From the NCBI GenBank assembly GCA_030593885.1, contig JAUVGH010000014.1, forward strand, positions 1-50,701: 50,701 bases of DNA. The letters are read 5' to 3'. Positions within the stretch are counted from its first letter, which is position 1. Every line of letters begins with the position of its first letter. The position numbers and the translations under genes were made by a program. This document shows, piece after piece, positions 17,142 to 25,074 of this stretch. The DNA is from Methanomassiliicoccales archaeon (GTDB lineage Archaea; Thermoplasmatota; Thermoplasmata; RBG-16-68-12; SOIM01). A model generated the notes under the pieces. The model saw only the letters and a list, made by a program, of their open reading frames with translations, was not told where the DNA came from and made no database searches.

Positions 17142-17856
17142 CTATTAGCGAAACGACGGACGAAGTAAATGGCTCCTCAGGGATCTTGAACGACCCCTTC
17201 TTCCTGGAAACACGGATGATTATCTCCGCTTCCCGTCTGCCAGAGAGGTCGATAGAAGGGTTCAACCTGTCCTCTCCGAGTTTCTTGAGAAGGAACTTCC
17301 TGAAATTCCGGATCCGCTTCCTCATGGTCTTCTCCATGTTCTTCAATCTGCCCGAGGGGAAATATCTCCTATGCCTTCCGTCAATGATTGTGACTATCAG
17401 TCCGAGCCTCTCCAGTAGCGAGATGTATCCTCTGACCGATTGGGTGCTCACGCCCATCGTCTTGGCGATCTCGCCCTGTGTAGAGCCCTGGTTCTCCACG
17501 ATGGATAGGAATGTCATCCCGACCTTGTCCCGGTTAACCGCTTCCATGATTTCAACCATATCCCCCTCAGGTATCATCATGGTCGGATAGTATACCTTCT
17601 TGTTCAGAACCATTGAGGAGCTGACATATCCTCCATCTGAGAGCTTGTCGAGGTGCCACTTGACTGTCGGAGGGCTCATCTTGAGCTCATTCGCCACCTT
17701 CCTCATGTTGCAGCAAGGGTGGAAGATCAGGAACTGGAATATCAACTGCCTGTTGGTGTTCATGAGAACGGATTCTTGCCTACCTTTTTTCTCCTCTGCT
17801 TCCCCGTATCCTTCACCCACGACCGATTTGAGCGCCTCCCCCAGCTTCTTAGGCAT
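17131..17856 (-). CDS. Winged-helix transcriptional regulator with two HTH modules
   Basis: This 241-residue protein has two helix-turn-helix modules. The first (about 30-85) is MNTNRQLIFQFLIFHPCCN, then MSPPTVKWHLDKLSDGGYV. The second (about 105-165) is VGMTFLSIVENQGS, then VSTQSVRGYISLLERLGLI, followed by a basic wing. A basic linker and a C-terminal strand-rich part follow. Two consecutive wHTH domains are typical of some archaeal regulators. It lies 11 bases after the KaiC-like gene, in the same operon. Confidence 0.7.
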   Translation of the reverse strand: MPKKLGEALKSVVGEGYGEAEEKKGRQESVLMNTNRQLIFQFLIFHPCCNMRKVANELKMSPPTVKWHLDKLSDGGYVSSSMVLNKKVYYPTMMIPEGDMVEIMEAVNRDKVGMTFLSIVENQGSTQGEIAKTMGVSTQSVRGYISLLERLGLIVTIIDGRHRRYFPSGRLKNMEKTMRKRIRNFRKFLLKKLGEDRLNPSIDLSGRREAEIIIRVSRKKGSFKIPEEPFTSSVVSLIGGE

Positions 17857-17867
17857 AGAAAGACCAA

Positions 17868-18770
17868 CTAGCTCTCGTTGAGGCCGTATTCCTCAAGTAT
17901 GAGATTGATAAGCTCCTCTGGCTTGATATCAGAGAACTTCTCGCCCGCCAGGATCTCCGCTGTTCTCAGCAGGTTGGTCAGCGCCTTCCCGGATAGCCTG
18001 GGTGCACCGTCCTTTCCAGCTTTCTCGAGCTTCTTCTTCACGATGGAGTCCAGATGAGACTCCAGGACGGTTTCGGCCGCATTGTTCTCCTGCCTCTTGA
18101 TGTAGAGACCCGCTCCCTTCATTATCCCGTATGGATGCCAGTACCTGCTGTGCTTGCTGCTCCTGCATTTGATTATCTTGAGTTCCCTCCTTTCCGGGTG
18201 TTCATGGCTGGCATACCGCAAATGGATGACGTTGTCGGCGAGGTAAATGGGGATGACCGATTCCGGACCGCTGAGGTCCCCGAGTGTTCCATGTTCCTCC
18301 AGAGTGCAAAGAACTGTCCCTATCTTCCTGGTCTCCCTCAACAGGAATGAGACAAGCTCCCTCTGCTCGTACTTCTCCTTGACCGACCACAGCACAGGCG
18401 TAAGAGGATCTATTACGATCCGGGCCTTGTGTCCCGCCCAATCATCCACGAATTCTGCCAGCTCCTTCTGAATGAACTGTGAGAACTGCTTCCCTCCGGC
18501 GTCGACGAAGACAAGCACACCCTCATCCACGTAGTTCTCGACATCCTCCCAGCCCATGAGACGGGCTTCCTTAATTATCTGATCGGGCGCCTCGTCCAGC
18601 GTGATGAAGACAGCGTCCTCGTCCTCCTCCAGACCCCTTCTCAGGAACTGAGTGGCGAATGTTGTCTTGCCGGCGCCTGAAGAACCGATGACGACCGTTG
18701 TTGTATGCTCGTTGACCCCGCCGTCCATAAGAGCGTTGAGCCCATAGACCCCGCTCTTTATCTTCTTCAT
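17868..18770 (-). CDS. KaiC-like RecA-superfamily ATPase
   Basis: The start at 18770 gives 300 residues; the longer frame reading back into the divergent promoter is not supported. It has a Walker A loop (GSSGAGKTT, about 27-35), the KaiC-type ITLDEAPDQIIKEA, and a Walker B-like RIVIDPLTPV. A helical C-terminal part of about 90 residues follows. Single-domain KaiC homologues are common in archaea and act in signalling rather than in a clock. It heads an operon with two winged-helix regulators, so it may gate their activity by ATP-dependent binding (inference). Confidence 0.8.
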   Translation of the reverse strand: MKKIKSGVYGLNALMDGGVNEHTTTVVIGSSGAGKTTFATQFLRRGLEEDEDAVFITLDEAPDQIIKEARLMGWEDVENYVDEGVLVFVDAGGKQFSQFIQKELAEFVDDWAGHKARIVIDPLTPVLWSVKEKYEQRELVSFLLRETRKIGTVLCTLEEHGTLGDLSGPESVIPIYLADNVIHLRYASHEHPERRELKIIKCRSSKHSRYWHPYGIMKGAGLYIKRQENNAAETVLESHLDSIVKKKLEKAGKDGAPRLSGKALTNLLRTAEILAGEKFSDIKPEELINLILEEYGLNES

Positions 18771-18877
18771 CGCGGAAAGAATCAGACCATGTGAATTTAA
18801 CTGTTTCGGAAGAATTGAATTCCAGCCAGGGAACGAAAGGGTTTTATTAATAGAGTCAATCTCCAGATGGGGATTGG
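18771..18877. promoter_or_regulatory. Divergent promoter region
   Basis: GGTTTTATTAATAG (about 18839-18852) lies about 32 bases before the ATG at 18878 of the flavoprotein gene. AGTTAAATTC on the minus strand, about 30 bases before the ATG at 18770, can serve the KaiC-like operon. Confidence 0.45.
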
Positions 18878-20269
18878 ATGATCGAGTACGACACGATCGT
18901 TGTAGGGTCTGGAGCGGGTATGAATGTCGCCTCCAAGGCTTCAAGAGATGGTTTGAAGGTGGCGGTCATTGACAGGGACCCCATGGGCGGTACATGCCTC
19001 AACAGGGGGTGCATTCCCTCCAAGGTGATGATACACCCGGCCGACATAATCAAGACGGTCCAAGAAGCTGAGAAGATCGGTCTCTACGCCACGATAGAGG
19101 GCATCGATTTCGATCGCCTCATGAAGAGGACATGGAAGATAGTCCTGGAGGACAGACATGCGATGGAGGAGGGCGTCAAGAGGGACCCCAACGTGGATTT
19201 CTACAACCAGATCGCGGAGTTCGTCTCGGACTACACCCTGAAGGTGGGCACGAAGACGATTACCGCTCCCAAGGTCGTGATCGCCTCGGGGGCCAGACCG
19301 TTCATACCTCCAATAAAGGGCCTCGGAGAGGTCGGGTTCCTTACGAACAGGAACATCTTCGACATAAAGGAGCCCCCGGAGAGCCTGCTGATAGTGGGCG
19401 GTGGATACATCGCGGTGGAATTCGCTCATTTCTTCTCGAGTGCTGGAACGAAGGTGACGGTCATCGGTAGGAACCCTAAGCTGGTTCCCGAGGAAGAGCC
19501 ACTGATATCCGAACTGTTGAAGCTCAGGTTGTCCAAATATGTCAGAATCTACACGCATCATGAGGTGACCTCGGCGAGCATGGAAGGTGATGAGAAGGCA
19601 TTGATCGCCAAGAACCTGGCCGACCAAAAGCATTACAAGTTCAAGGGCAAGGAGATACTGGTGGCAGCCGGTCGCATGTCCAACTCTGACCTTCTGAAAC
19701 CGGAGAAGACGGGAGTGATGACGGACGAAAAGGGTTGGATAAGAGTGGACAAGTACCTTATGACCACGAAACCGAACATCTATGCCATGGGGGACGCGAC
19801 CGGGAAGTACCAGTTCCGCCACACCGCGAACTACGAGTCCGAGGTGGTGTGGTCGAACCAGTTCAAGAACAGAAGGAAGATCATTGATGAACATGCTGTC
19901 CCTCACGCAATATTCACACACCCCCAGATAGGCGCGGTCGGATTGAGAGAGGCCGAGGCGAAGGAGAATCATGAGATCCTGGTGGGCATCAAGAGATACA
20001 TAGATACTGCAAAGGGATACGCCATGGGCGAGGAGGATGGTGTCGCAAAGGTGATCGTGGATGCTGGGAGCAAGCGGATACTTGGAGCGCACATCATAGG
20101 ACCTGAGGCGGCCGATCTTGTGCAGCTGGTGGTCGACCTCATGAACGCAGAGCGTGGAGATTTCCTGCCACTGACCAGAACCCAGGTCATACACCCGGCC
20201 CTGAGCGAGGTCGTGATAGGCGCTTTCGCCAACTTGGCACCGGTGGGACCGCACCATCACCACCATTGA
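18878..20269 (+). CDS. Class I flavoprotein disulfide reductase (dihydrolipoamide dehydrogenase type) with poly-His tail
   Basis: These FAD enzymes pass electrons between NAD(P)H and a disulfide substrate. The 463-residue protein has the FAD loop VVGSGAG (8-14), redox-active C40-x4-C45 (GGTCLNRGCIPSK), the NAD(P) loop IVGGGYIAVE (about 173-182), the second FAD motif (IYAMGDATG), and the C-terminal dimer-interface catalytic H439 and E444 (HPALSE). No 2-oxoacid dehydrogenase genes lie nearby, so the substrate is open (lipoamide, or a CoA or mercuric-type substrate). The last five residues are all histidine (GPHHHHH), an unusual natural metal-binding tail. Confidence 0.9.
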   Translation: MIEYDTIVVGSGAGMNVASKASRDGLKVAVIDRDPMGGTCLNRGCIPSKVMIHPADIIKTVQEAEKIGLYATIEGIDFDRLMKRTWKIVLEDRHAMEEGVKRDPNVDFYNQIAEFVSDYTLKVGTKTITAPKVVIASGARPFIPPIKGLGEVGFLTNRNIFDIKEPPESLLIVGGGYIAVEFAHFFSSAGTKVTVIGRNPKLVPEEEPLISELLKLRLSKYVRIYTHHEVTSASMEGDEKALIAKNLADQKHYKFKGKEILVAAGRMSNSDLLKPEKTGVMTDEKGWIRVDKYLMTTKPNIYAMGDATGKYQFRHTANYESEVVWSNQFKNRRKIIDEHAVPHAIFTHPQIGAVGLREAEAKENHEILVGIKRYIDTAKGYAMGEEDGVAKVIVDAGSKRILGAHIIGPEAADLVQLVVDLMNAERGDFLPLTRTQVIHPALSEVVIGAFANLAPVGPHHHHH

Positions 20270-20284
20270 TTTTTCCCAGAAGAA

Positions 20285-20357
20285 TGGGCCCGTCGAGATT
20301 TGAACTCGAGTTACCAGCACCCCAAGCTGGAAGGATACCAAGCTACCCCACGGGCCC
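20285..20357 (-). tRNA. tRNA-Pro (anticodon GGG)
   Basis: On the minus strand, acceptor GGGCCCG pairs with CGGGCCC. The anticodon stem CCAGC/GCTGG encloses TTGGGGT, giving anticodon GGG. The T arm has AGTTCAAATCT, discriminator A, no CCA. It overlaps nothing and lies just after the convergent flavoprotein gene. Confidence 0.93.
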
Positions 20358-20416
20358 TTTGGCGGATTAAGGTTGTTATCGTGTAAAGAGATATTCGTCC
20401 AACATCCTGGACGGGA

Positions 20417-20608
20417 CTAACCGTAGGGCATGACCTCATCGATAAGGTCTACGTTGGACAGTATCATCCTTCGGCAACAGTACCTCTTCAATCCAAGTGA
20501 ATCGAGGACCTGCTTTGGGTCCTCTCCTGCCTCAGACTTCCGCTGGAACTCCTCCCATGCCGAAGCGACCACCTTTCCACAAGTAAAACATCTGACCGGG
20601 ATTATCAT
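20417..20608 (-). CDS. rpoN: RNA polymerase subunit Rpo10 (RPB10 homologue)
   Basis: This 63-residue subunit has the fixed motifs [14 protein letters not shown] and [21 protein letters not shown]7, C10, C44 and C45 bind zinc. It sits in the Rpo3-Rpo11 side of archaeal and eukaryotic polymerase. It is the last gene of the eL18-uL13-uS9-rpo10 operon, the usual archaeal order. Confidence 0.96.
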   Translation of the reverse strand: MIIPVRCFTCGKVVASAWEEFQRKSEAGEDPKQVLDSLGLKRYCCRRMILSNVDLIDEVMPYG

Positions 20609-20612
20609 TCAT

Positions 20613-21050
20613 TCACCTGTACGACTTCTGCCTCTTCTTTCTTGCGCCACGTCCCATGGGTCTCTTGGGCATCTTCCTTCGCGGGTCATTCACCAGAAGG
20701 CTCCTGTCCCTCTGCCTGTACGCGGACTCCAGTGCCTTGAAGTCCGAACCTCTGGGCTTGTTCACCCTCAGATACTCGACCAGTCCTCTAGCTATTGCGG
20801 TCCTGCAGGCGTCGGCCTGACCCATGATGCCTCCGCCGGAGACGATGACATCGATATCCACCTTGTTCACCAAGGACTTGTCCGCCAGGGCCAGCGGCTC
20901 GATGATCTTCAATCTTGCCAGTTCTGGGTCCATTAGCTCCAGTGGTTTCCTGTTGATCCTGACCTTCCCAACTCCGCTCTTGACGGTCGCTCGAGCGATC
21001 GCCGATTTCCGTTTCCCGCTTGTGTTTATCGCCTTGGCCAATCTTACCAC
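20613..21050 (-). CDS. rps9: Small-subunit ribosomal protein uS9
   Basis: The 145-residue protein has the uS9 pattern: SGKRKSAIARATVKSGVGKV-type start, SGGGIMGQADACRTAIARGL, and the basic C-terminus ending in KKRQKSYR, which reaches the ribosomal P-site tRNA. The GTG start at 21050 directly follows the stop of uL13. Confidence 0.96.
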   Translation of the reverse strand: MVRLAKAINTSGKRKSAIARATVKSGVGKVRINRKPLELMDPELARLKIIEPLALADKSLVNKVDIDVIVSGGGIMGQADACRTAIARGLVEYLRVNKPRGSDFKALESAYRQRDRSLLVNDPRRKMPKRPMGRGARKKRQKSYR

Positions 21051-21473
21051 CTAGAACTTGGCTCCGAGCCTCTTGCATAGGTCTGCGAGCTGGATGTATC
21101 GTGGGGTTGTGATCTCGCACGCCTTCTCTATCCTCTCGAGCTTCTCCTTCTCGAGTTCCGAAGGGACACCGACATACACCCTCAGCCTCTTAAATGCCGT
21201 CCTTCCTCTGGGCTTCTGGTAGGGGATCATCCCCCTTATTGTTCTCTTGAGAATGCGGTCTGGCCTCTTCGGGTAGAAAGGGCCCTTTCGCTGACTGCCG
21301 ATCTTCCTGATCGTCTGATACTCCTTGAAGATGCTATCCGAATCTCCAGTGATTATCGCCTGCTCCGAGTTGACGATGTGGATCTCCTCACCTTCGAGAA
21401 GCCTCTTCGCGACAAAGCTGGATAGACGACCAAGCACATGTCCGCTAGCATCTATGACTGTCATCAATCTCAT
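21051..21473 (-). CDS. rpl13: Large-subunit ribosomal protein uL13
   Basis: The 140-residue protein shows VIDASGHVLGRLSSFVAKRL, the mid-protein VNSEQAIITGD, and the basic GPFYPKRPDRILKRTIRGM block followed by PYQKPRGR. Its first ATG overlaps the eL18 stop (ATGA). A second ATG three codons later is the usual family start and is also possible. Confidence 0.95.
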   Translation of the reverse strand: MRLMTVIDASGHVLGRLSSFVAKRLLEGEEIHIVNSEQAIITGDSDSIFKEYQTIRKIGSQRKGPFYPKRPDRILKRTIRGMIPYQKPRGRTAFKRLRVYVGVPSELEKEKLERIEKACEITTPRYIQLADLCKRLGAKF

Positions 21474-21832
21474 CCCATGATCCTGACGTTGCTGCCGTCC
21501 GGCTTGGCCTTCATCAGCTCCTCGATGGCCAACACCTTTCCACCGGCACCCTCAATCTTCTTTCTGCCGGATTCGGAGGAATGAAAGGCTGCGACCGTTA
21601 CAGGTATGTCAATGTTCCCAGCACCCAGGAGCTTCCCGGGCACCAGTATTATCTCCCTCTTCTTGGCATGCCTTGCGATCCTGCTTATGTTGACCTCGGC
21701 CCAGTTGTTGGAGGGTTTGGACAGCCTCGTGGCTACGTCCTTCCAAATGTTGACCTTCTTCTTGTATGAGAGGGTCTTCAGCTCCTCTACCAATCTTAAG
21801 AGGTTCACGTTGGTTTTCTTGAGCTTTTTCAT
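21470..21832 (-). CDS. rpl18e: Large-subunit ribosomal protein eL18
   Basis: This 120-residue protein has the archaeal eL18 pattern (WKDVATRLSKPSNNWAEVNI, VPGKLLGAGNIDIPVTVAAF, and IEELMKAKPDGSNVRIMG near the end). CTTTATAACG about 25-30 bases before its ATG is its TATA box. In many archaea rpo3, uS11, uS4 and uS13 lie upstream; here the operon begins with eL18. Confidence 0.95.
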   Translation of the reverse strand: MKKLKKTNVNLLRLVEELKTLSYKKKVNIWKDVATRLSKPSNNWAEVNISRIARHAKKREIILVPGKLLGAGNIDIPVTVAAFHSSESGRKKIEGAGGKVLAIEELMKAKPDGSNVRIMG

Positions 21833-21997
21833 CAGGAAATCCTCTGGCCGCGTTATAAAGGAACATCGGATAATAAACGTTTGGGTTCTGGCAGGGGACC
21901 GAGCATATCACCATTCTCGGTGTCAAAATCGAAAGATATTTATATGGGACGCAAGTAATTATAATGTTCTTAATTTCATGGAGGATGGAGAAGTTCA

Positions 21998-23029
21998 ATG
22001 ATTCGTTTTGGCCCTTCTGGCATCCCTCTTTCCTGCAAGGGTCGCACTCTTAAAGACGGGATAGAGGACGTACACAGACTAGGCCTGACGGCTATGGAAG
22101 TCCAGCTTGTGAGAGTCAACCTCGGCGAAAGATATGCCATGGAGGAAGAGATCGGCCTCACACCAAGGGAGATCGAGGGCGACATCATAGTGGAGATCAA
22201 CAGGCACGAGGGAAAGAAGGAAAAGGCCATTACCGACCTTGACTCCAAGATTGAGAAGGGAGATATCCTCTATATCCTCTCGTCCGGCCTGGCAAAGGAC
22301 TATGCAGAATTATCGAGACTGGGCGAGCTGGCCAGGGAACTTGACATCGAGCTGAGCCTGCACACGCCTTATTACATGGACCTGGCCGGCGGCGGGAACC
22401 TCACGGTGAGGAGCATGGACAGCCTCAAGTGGGGCGGACTGATGGCGCAGCAGATGAGCGCCGAGGTGGTGGTTACCCACGCGGGTCTCTACGGCGAACT
22501 CACACCCAGACAGACCATGAACAGGGTGGTCAAGAACCTCACAGAACTCCGGAATTGGTACAGAAAGATGAAGATCAAGGTGAAGATAGGAGTTGAGACA
22601 AGCGGAAGGCAGGAGGTCTTCGGGAGCTTCAAGGAGGTCGTCACGCTCTGCGAGAAGGTCAAGGGAATCGTACCCGTTCTCAATTTCTCACATATCCATT
22701 CCAGGGAGAACGGCTCCCTCAGAAAGAAGGAGGATTTCCAGAAGATACTGGATGAGGCCAAACCGCACACAAAGAAACATTATCACGCTCATTTCTCGGG
22801 CGTGGAGCACGAAGGCGGCAACGAACTAAGATACACGCCCATCAAGAGGGGCGACCTGAGGTTCGAGCCCATGGCCGAAGCGGTTTTGGACACCAACCTT
22901 GACATAACCATAATATCAAGCTCACCCCTACTGGAACATGACGCCATGTACATGAAGGTGATACTGGAGAGAGTTCTGTCCAGGAAGTTGGGCAAGACGT
23001 TAAAGAAGAACGGTGGGGCGAAGAAATGA
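21998..23029 (+). CDS. Endonuclease IV-like (AP endonuclease family 2) TIM-barrel protein
   Basis: Members cleave abasic DNA using a three-zinc site; some relatives are sugar isomerases. The 343-residue protein begins FGPSGIPLSCKG and carries metal-ligand motifs in order: SLHTPYY, VTHAGLYGE, GVETSGR, FSHIHSR, YHAHFSGVEH, then a late acidic residue after RFEPMAEA. This set is typical of archaeal Nfo homologues. GGAG lies before the ATG and GATATTTATATGGG (about 21935-21948) is a good TATA box. The hxlB gene overlaps its 3' end by four bases. Confidence 0.8.
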   Translation: MIRFGPSGIPLSCKGRTLKDGIEDVHRLGLTAMEVQLVRVNLGERYAMEEEIGLTPREIEGDIIVEINRHEGKKEKAITDLDSKIEKGDILYILSSGLAKDYAELSRLGELARELDIELSLHTPYYMDLAGGGNLTVRSMDSLKWGGLMAQQMSAEVVVTHAGLYGELTPRQTMNRVVKNLTELRNWYRKMKIKVKIGVETSGRQEVFGSFKEVVTLCEKVKGIVPVLNFSHIHSRENGSLRKKEDFQKILDEAKPHTKKHYHAHFSGVEHEGGNELRYTPIKRGDLRFEPMAEAVLDTNLDITIISSSPLLEHDAMYMKVILERVLSRKLGKTLKKNGGAKK

Positions 23030-23574
23030 CCATCTCCGAGGACTCGTCCAAGTACCTGCTGAGAGAGATCGAGAAGATACTCGCGGCGAACCATAAGGAG
23101 AAAGTGAAAGAGGTCGTAGACCTCATACTAAAGGCGGATAACATCTTCGTGTACGGTGTCGGGAGATCCGGGCTTGTGGCTAAGGGCTTTGCCATACGTC
23201 TGGTCCAGCTAGGTCTGATGGTCTACTTCGTGGGTGACATAGCGACTCCGATCGTGGACGATAAAAGCCTGGTCCTGATAATCTCGGCAACGGGCCAGAC
23301 AATGTCCGCCATTCAGACGGCCAACATCTGCAGGAGAGTTGGCGCCAAGGTGGCAGCGATCACCGGGAAGACAACGTCCAAGCTGGCGCATGCCGCAAAT
23401 GTCATATTCCCGCTTACGACGGAGACAACTGACGAATCCAGAAAACTCGCACCTTTGGGCACGCTTTTCGAGGACGCCGCAATGATACTGCTCGACGGTG
23501 TGATAGCAGAACTAATGGAGAAGATGGGTCAGAACGATGAGTTGATGAAGTCCAGGCATTCTATCTGGGTCTAG
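23026..23574 (+). CDS. hxlB: 6-phospho-3-hexuloisomerase
   Basis: PHI interconverts 3-hexulose 6-phosphate and fructose 6-phosphate in the archaeal ribulose monophosphate pathway, which supplies pentoses and fixes formaldehyde. The 182-residue SIS-domain protein shows YGVGRSGLVAKGFAIRL, a threonine-rich GDIATP, ISATGQT, the SKLAHAANV-type segment, and PLGTLFE...KSRHSIWV near the C-terminus, all standard for PHI. Its ATG overlaps the TGA of the endonuclease IV-like gene. The 3' end overlaps the JAMM gene, which points the other way, by four bases. No hexulose-phosphate synthase is visible in this window. Confidence 0.85.
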   Translation: MTISEDSSKYLLREIEKILAANHKEKVKEVVDLILKADNIFVYGVGRSGLVAKGFAIRLVQLGLMVYFVGDIATPIVDDKSLVLIISATGQTMSAIQTANICRRVGAKVAAITGKTTSKLAHAANVIFPLTTETTDESRKLAPLGTLFEDAAMILLDGVIAELMEKMGQNDELMKSRHSIWV

Positions 23575-24209
23575 TTCTTCCTTCGTTTCTTTTTGTGGAG
23601 CTTGCCGTAGGAATCCTCGTATTCTTCCCAATAAACGGTGAACGGGATCGGCTTGTATCCGTCGCCGTCAAGTGTGTAGGCCTCGATCTCCGATTTCAAT
23701 GGATCAACAACTATGGCGCAGTGGTAGCCCTCCCTGAACATGGACTTCTGCGTTCGGATGTCAGTCGGGGACATGAAGCAAGAGTGGCCGGGATGAGAAT
23801 GGTACCATCCGACTATCATGTAATCAAATCCCGAACCGTCCAGCTGGTCGAAGAGCTCCCCCATGTTCCCCTGGTCGAACTTGACCGAGACCTCAGAAGC
23901 TTCAAGGGTCGTCGTCGCCACATCTCTCACTATCGTATACTTGGTACCCATATGCTCGAAGACCTCTCCCAACAGAAAGCCCATGACCTCGACCCCGTCG
24001 TCCCCGTGGTTCAGGGCGTGGTTCCTGATCCTCTGTTCGGCCTTTTTGGAGATGTAGACCGGGAAGACACCGGATGAAAGAACGATGCCCCTGTAGAGTT
24101 CCTCACTGCTTTCCGCCAGCCAGTAGTGCTTTCTGGTGTGGGTCACAGGTGGCGGGGGGTTGTGTTTGACCTCCCTCTTTGTCTCGCTGATTACCTTGGG
24201 TGCGCTCAT
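23571..24209 (-). CDS. JAMM metalloprotease (Rpn11-like deubiquitinase)
   Basis: The 212-residue protein has the complete JAMM zinc site: E74 in VEVMGFLLGE, H137 and H139 in GWYHSHPG, and D150 ten residues on, within SPTDIRTQ. Both segments are close to those of the proteasomal lid subunit Rpn11 (VEVMG, and VGWYHSHPG followed by DI-x-TQ). JAMM proteases of this type cut isopeptide or peptide bonds after a ubiquitin-like Gly-Gly. The tail is basic (KLHKKKRRKN). It is the third gene of the leftward operon, four bases after E2. The likely jobs are maturing the Gly-Gly-Gln precursor encoded two genes upstream and removing it from targets (inference). Confidence 0.93.
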   Translation of the reverse strand: MSAPKVISETKREVKHNPPPPVTHTRKHYWLAESSEELYRGIVLSSGVFPVYISKKAEQRIRNHALNHGDDGVEVMGFLLGEVFEHMGTKYTIVRDVATTTLEASEVSVKFDQGNMGELFDQLDGSGFDYMIVGWYHSHPGHSCFMSPTDIRTQKSMFREGYHCAIVVDPLKSEIEAYTLDGDGYKPIPFTVYWEEYEDSYGKLHKKKRRKN

Positions 24210-24213
24210 TTGA

Positions 24214-24720
24214 TCACTTCACTATCTTTGGCGGGTTCTTCTTCTTCACAACAACTGGGGGGCTGTATTCGTGGGTGTTGAAATACTCGGCTGCCCTGGT
24301 GCAGGAGTCGCTGCCATAGGGATTCCCCGGGTTCGGATTCACCAACAGGGACTCAACCCCTTTGATGAAACTGAGAAGGTTCGAAGAGAAGCTCCAGTCG
24401 TCCAGAAGCCTGGTGCAAACGTAACCTCCGTCACCCGGTAGCATGATGTTGGGATGGAATATCTCGGTCTGCCACTTGACGATGGGTTTCTCGTAAGGGT
24501 ATTCCTCGGTGATGATCATCTTGAGCTTGTGGTTGAACAGGTGGGATATCTTGCCGTCCAGCAATATCGGGCCGGGCGTCTTGGTCATGGTCACTTCCAC
24601 TTCCAAAGGGAACTCGTGGAACTCCGGGTCGGAGACCTCCATGATATGATGGAGCTGACGCTGGCACATGAGAAGTTCATTCCTCACTCTATCTCGAAGG
24701 ACATCTGCAGGTAGTGGCAT
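24214..24720 (-). CDS. Ubiquitin-conjugating (E2, UBC-fold) enzyme
   Basis: The 168-residue protein has the E2 layout: N-terminal helix (LRDRVRNELLMCQRQLHHIM), strands ending YPYEKPIVKW, the HPN motif at 89-91 (FHPNI), and the catalytic cysteine C102 eleven residues after N91 (GGYVC). Then W109 (DDWSF), the helix LLSFIKGVESLLVNPNPGNP and a final helix follow. All E2 landmarks are present and in normal spacing. A basic tail (KKKNPPKIVK) extends beyond the fold. It would accept the ubiquitin-like protein from E1 as a thioester and pass it to a lysine. It starts 15 bases after the ubiquitin-like gene. Confidence 0.95.
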   Translation of the reverse strand: MPLPADVLRDRVRNELLMCQRQLHHIMEVSDPEFHEFPLEVEVTMTKTPGPILLDGKISHLFNHKLKMIITEEYPYEKPIVKWQTEIFHPNIMLPGDGGYVCTRLLDDWSFSSNLLSFIKGVESLLVNPNPGNPYGSDSCTRAAEYFNTHEYSPPVVVKKKNPPKIVK

Positions 24721-24735
24721 CCGATCTCCTTTGGC

Positions 24736-24978
24736 CTACTGGCCGCCTTCCGGGTCGGGGATCAACTCAAGAACATCTTCTGACAGGATTCCGGCGTCCA
24801 TGATGGTCGCCTGGCCCCTGAGGACCTGCTTACCCTTTCGGATCACATAGGCACCTGCTGGCTTCTCCCAGTACGACGCGGCGCTCTCTATGATCTCCTC
24901 GACGGTGTTGTCCTGTTCAAGGTCCATGTCCACAGATGCCCCTGTCTCCGCGTTCTTCACTTTGATTCTGGTTGTCAT
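24736..24978 (-). CDS. Ubiquitin-like modifier precursor ending Gly-Gly-Gln
   Basis: The ATG at 24978 gives 80 residues; a GTG frame starting at 25056 would add 26 residues ahead of the predicted transcription start and is rejected. The order beta-beta-alpha-beta-beta fits the ubiquitin fold: strand TTRIKVKNAE, strand SVDMDLEQDN, helix TVEEIIESAASYW, strand AYVIRKGKQVL, then DAGILSEDVLELIPDP, which parallels the 'QDGDTLELVP' end of archaeal and eukaryotic relatives. It ends EGGQ: G78-G79 then a single Q80, so trimming by a protease would be needed to expose Gly-Gly. It is the first gene of the operon with E2 and JAMM. Confidence 0.9.
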   Translation of the reverse strand: MTTRIKVKNAETGASVDMDLEQDNTVEEIIESAASYWEKPAGAYVIRKGKQVLRGQATIMDAGILSEDVLELIPDPEGGQ

Positions 24979-25008
24979 ATCCCTCAGGGGGGGAATCTCT
25001 GGGGAGAA

Positions 25009-25016
25009 GATAAAAC
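25009..25016 (-). promoter_or_regulatory. TATA-like box of the Ubl-E2-JAMM operon
   Basis: Read on the minus strand as GTTTTATC, centred about 35 bases before the ATG at 24978. The expected transcription start (about 25 bases downstream) leaves a leader of about 10 bases. This supports the short 80-residue start of the ubiquitin-like gene. Confidence 0.5.
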
Positions 25017-25074
25017 GGTTTCGTTCTGGGTATCGATAGTGAATCTTAGCTTCCACCGTTAGCTGGCAGAGTTC

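Noticed and set aside
18941-20341. 466-codon reading frame on the minus strand
   Set aside because: It runs opposite the flavoprotein gene, whose FAD, NAD and disulfide motifs are complete. Its composition (many His, Leu, Arg and Val) is typical of an antisense shadow.
20417-20608. Rpb10-type zinc protein as an E3-like RING candidate
   Set aside because: The [12 protein letters not shown] and YCCRRM motifs are diagnostic of the RNA polymerase subunit.
24979-25056. Longer GTG start for the ubiquitin-like gene
   Set aside because: It would place the start upstream of the TATA-like box at 25009-25016, and the extra residues have no fold-like content.
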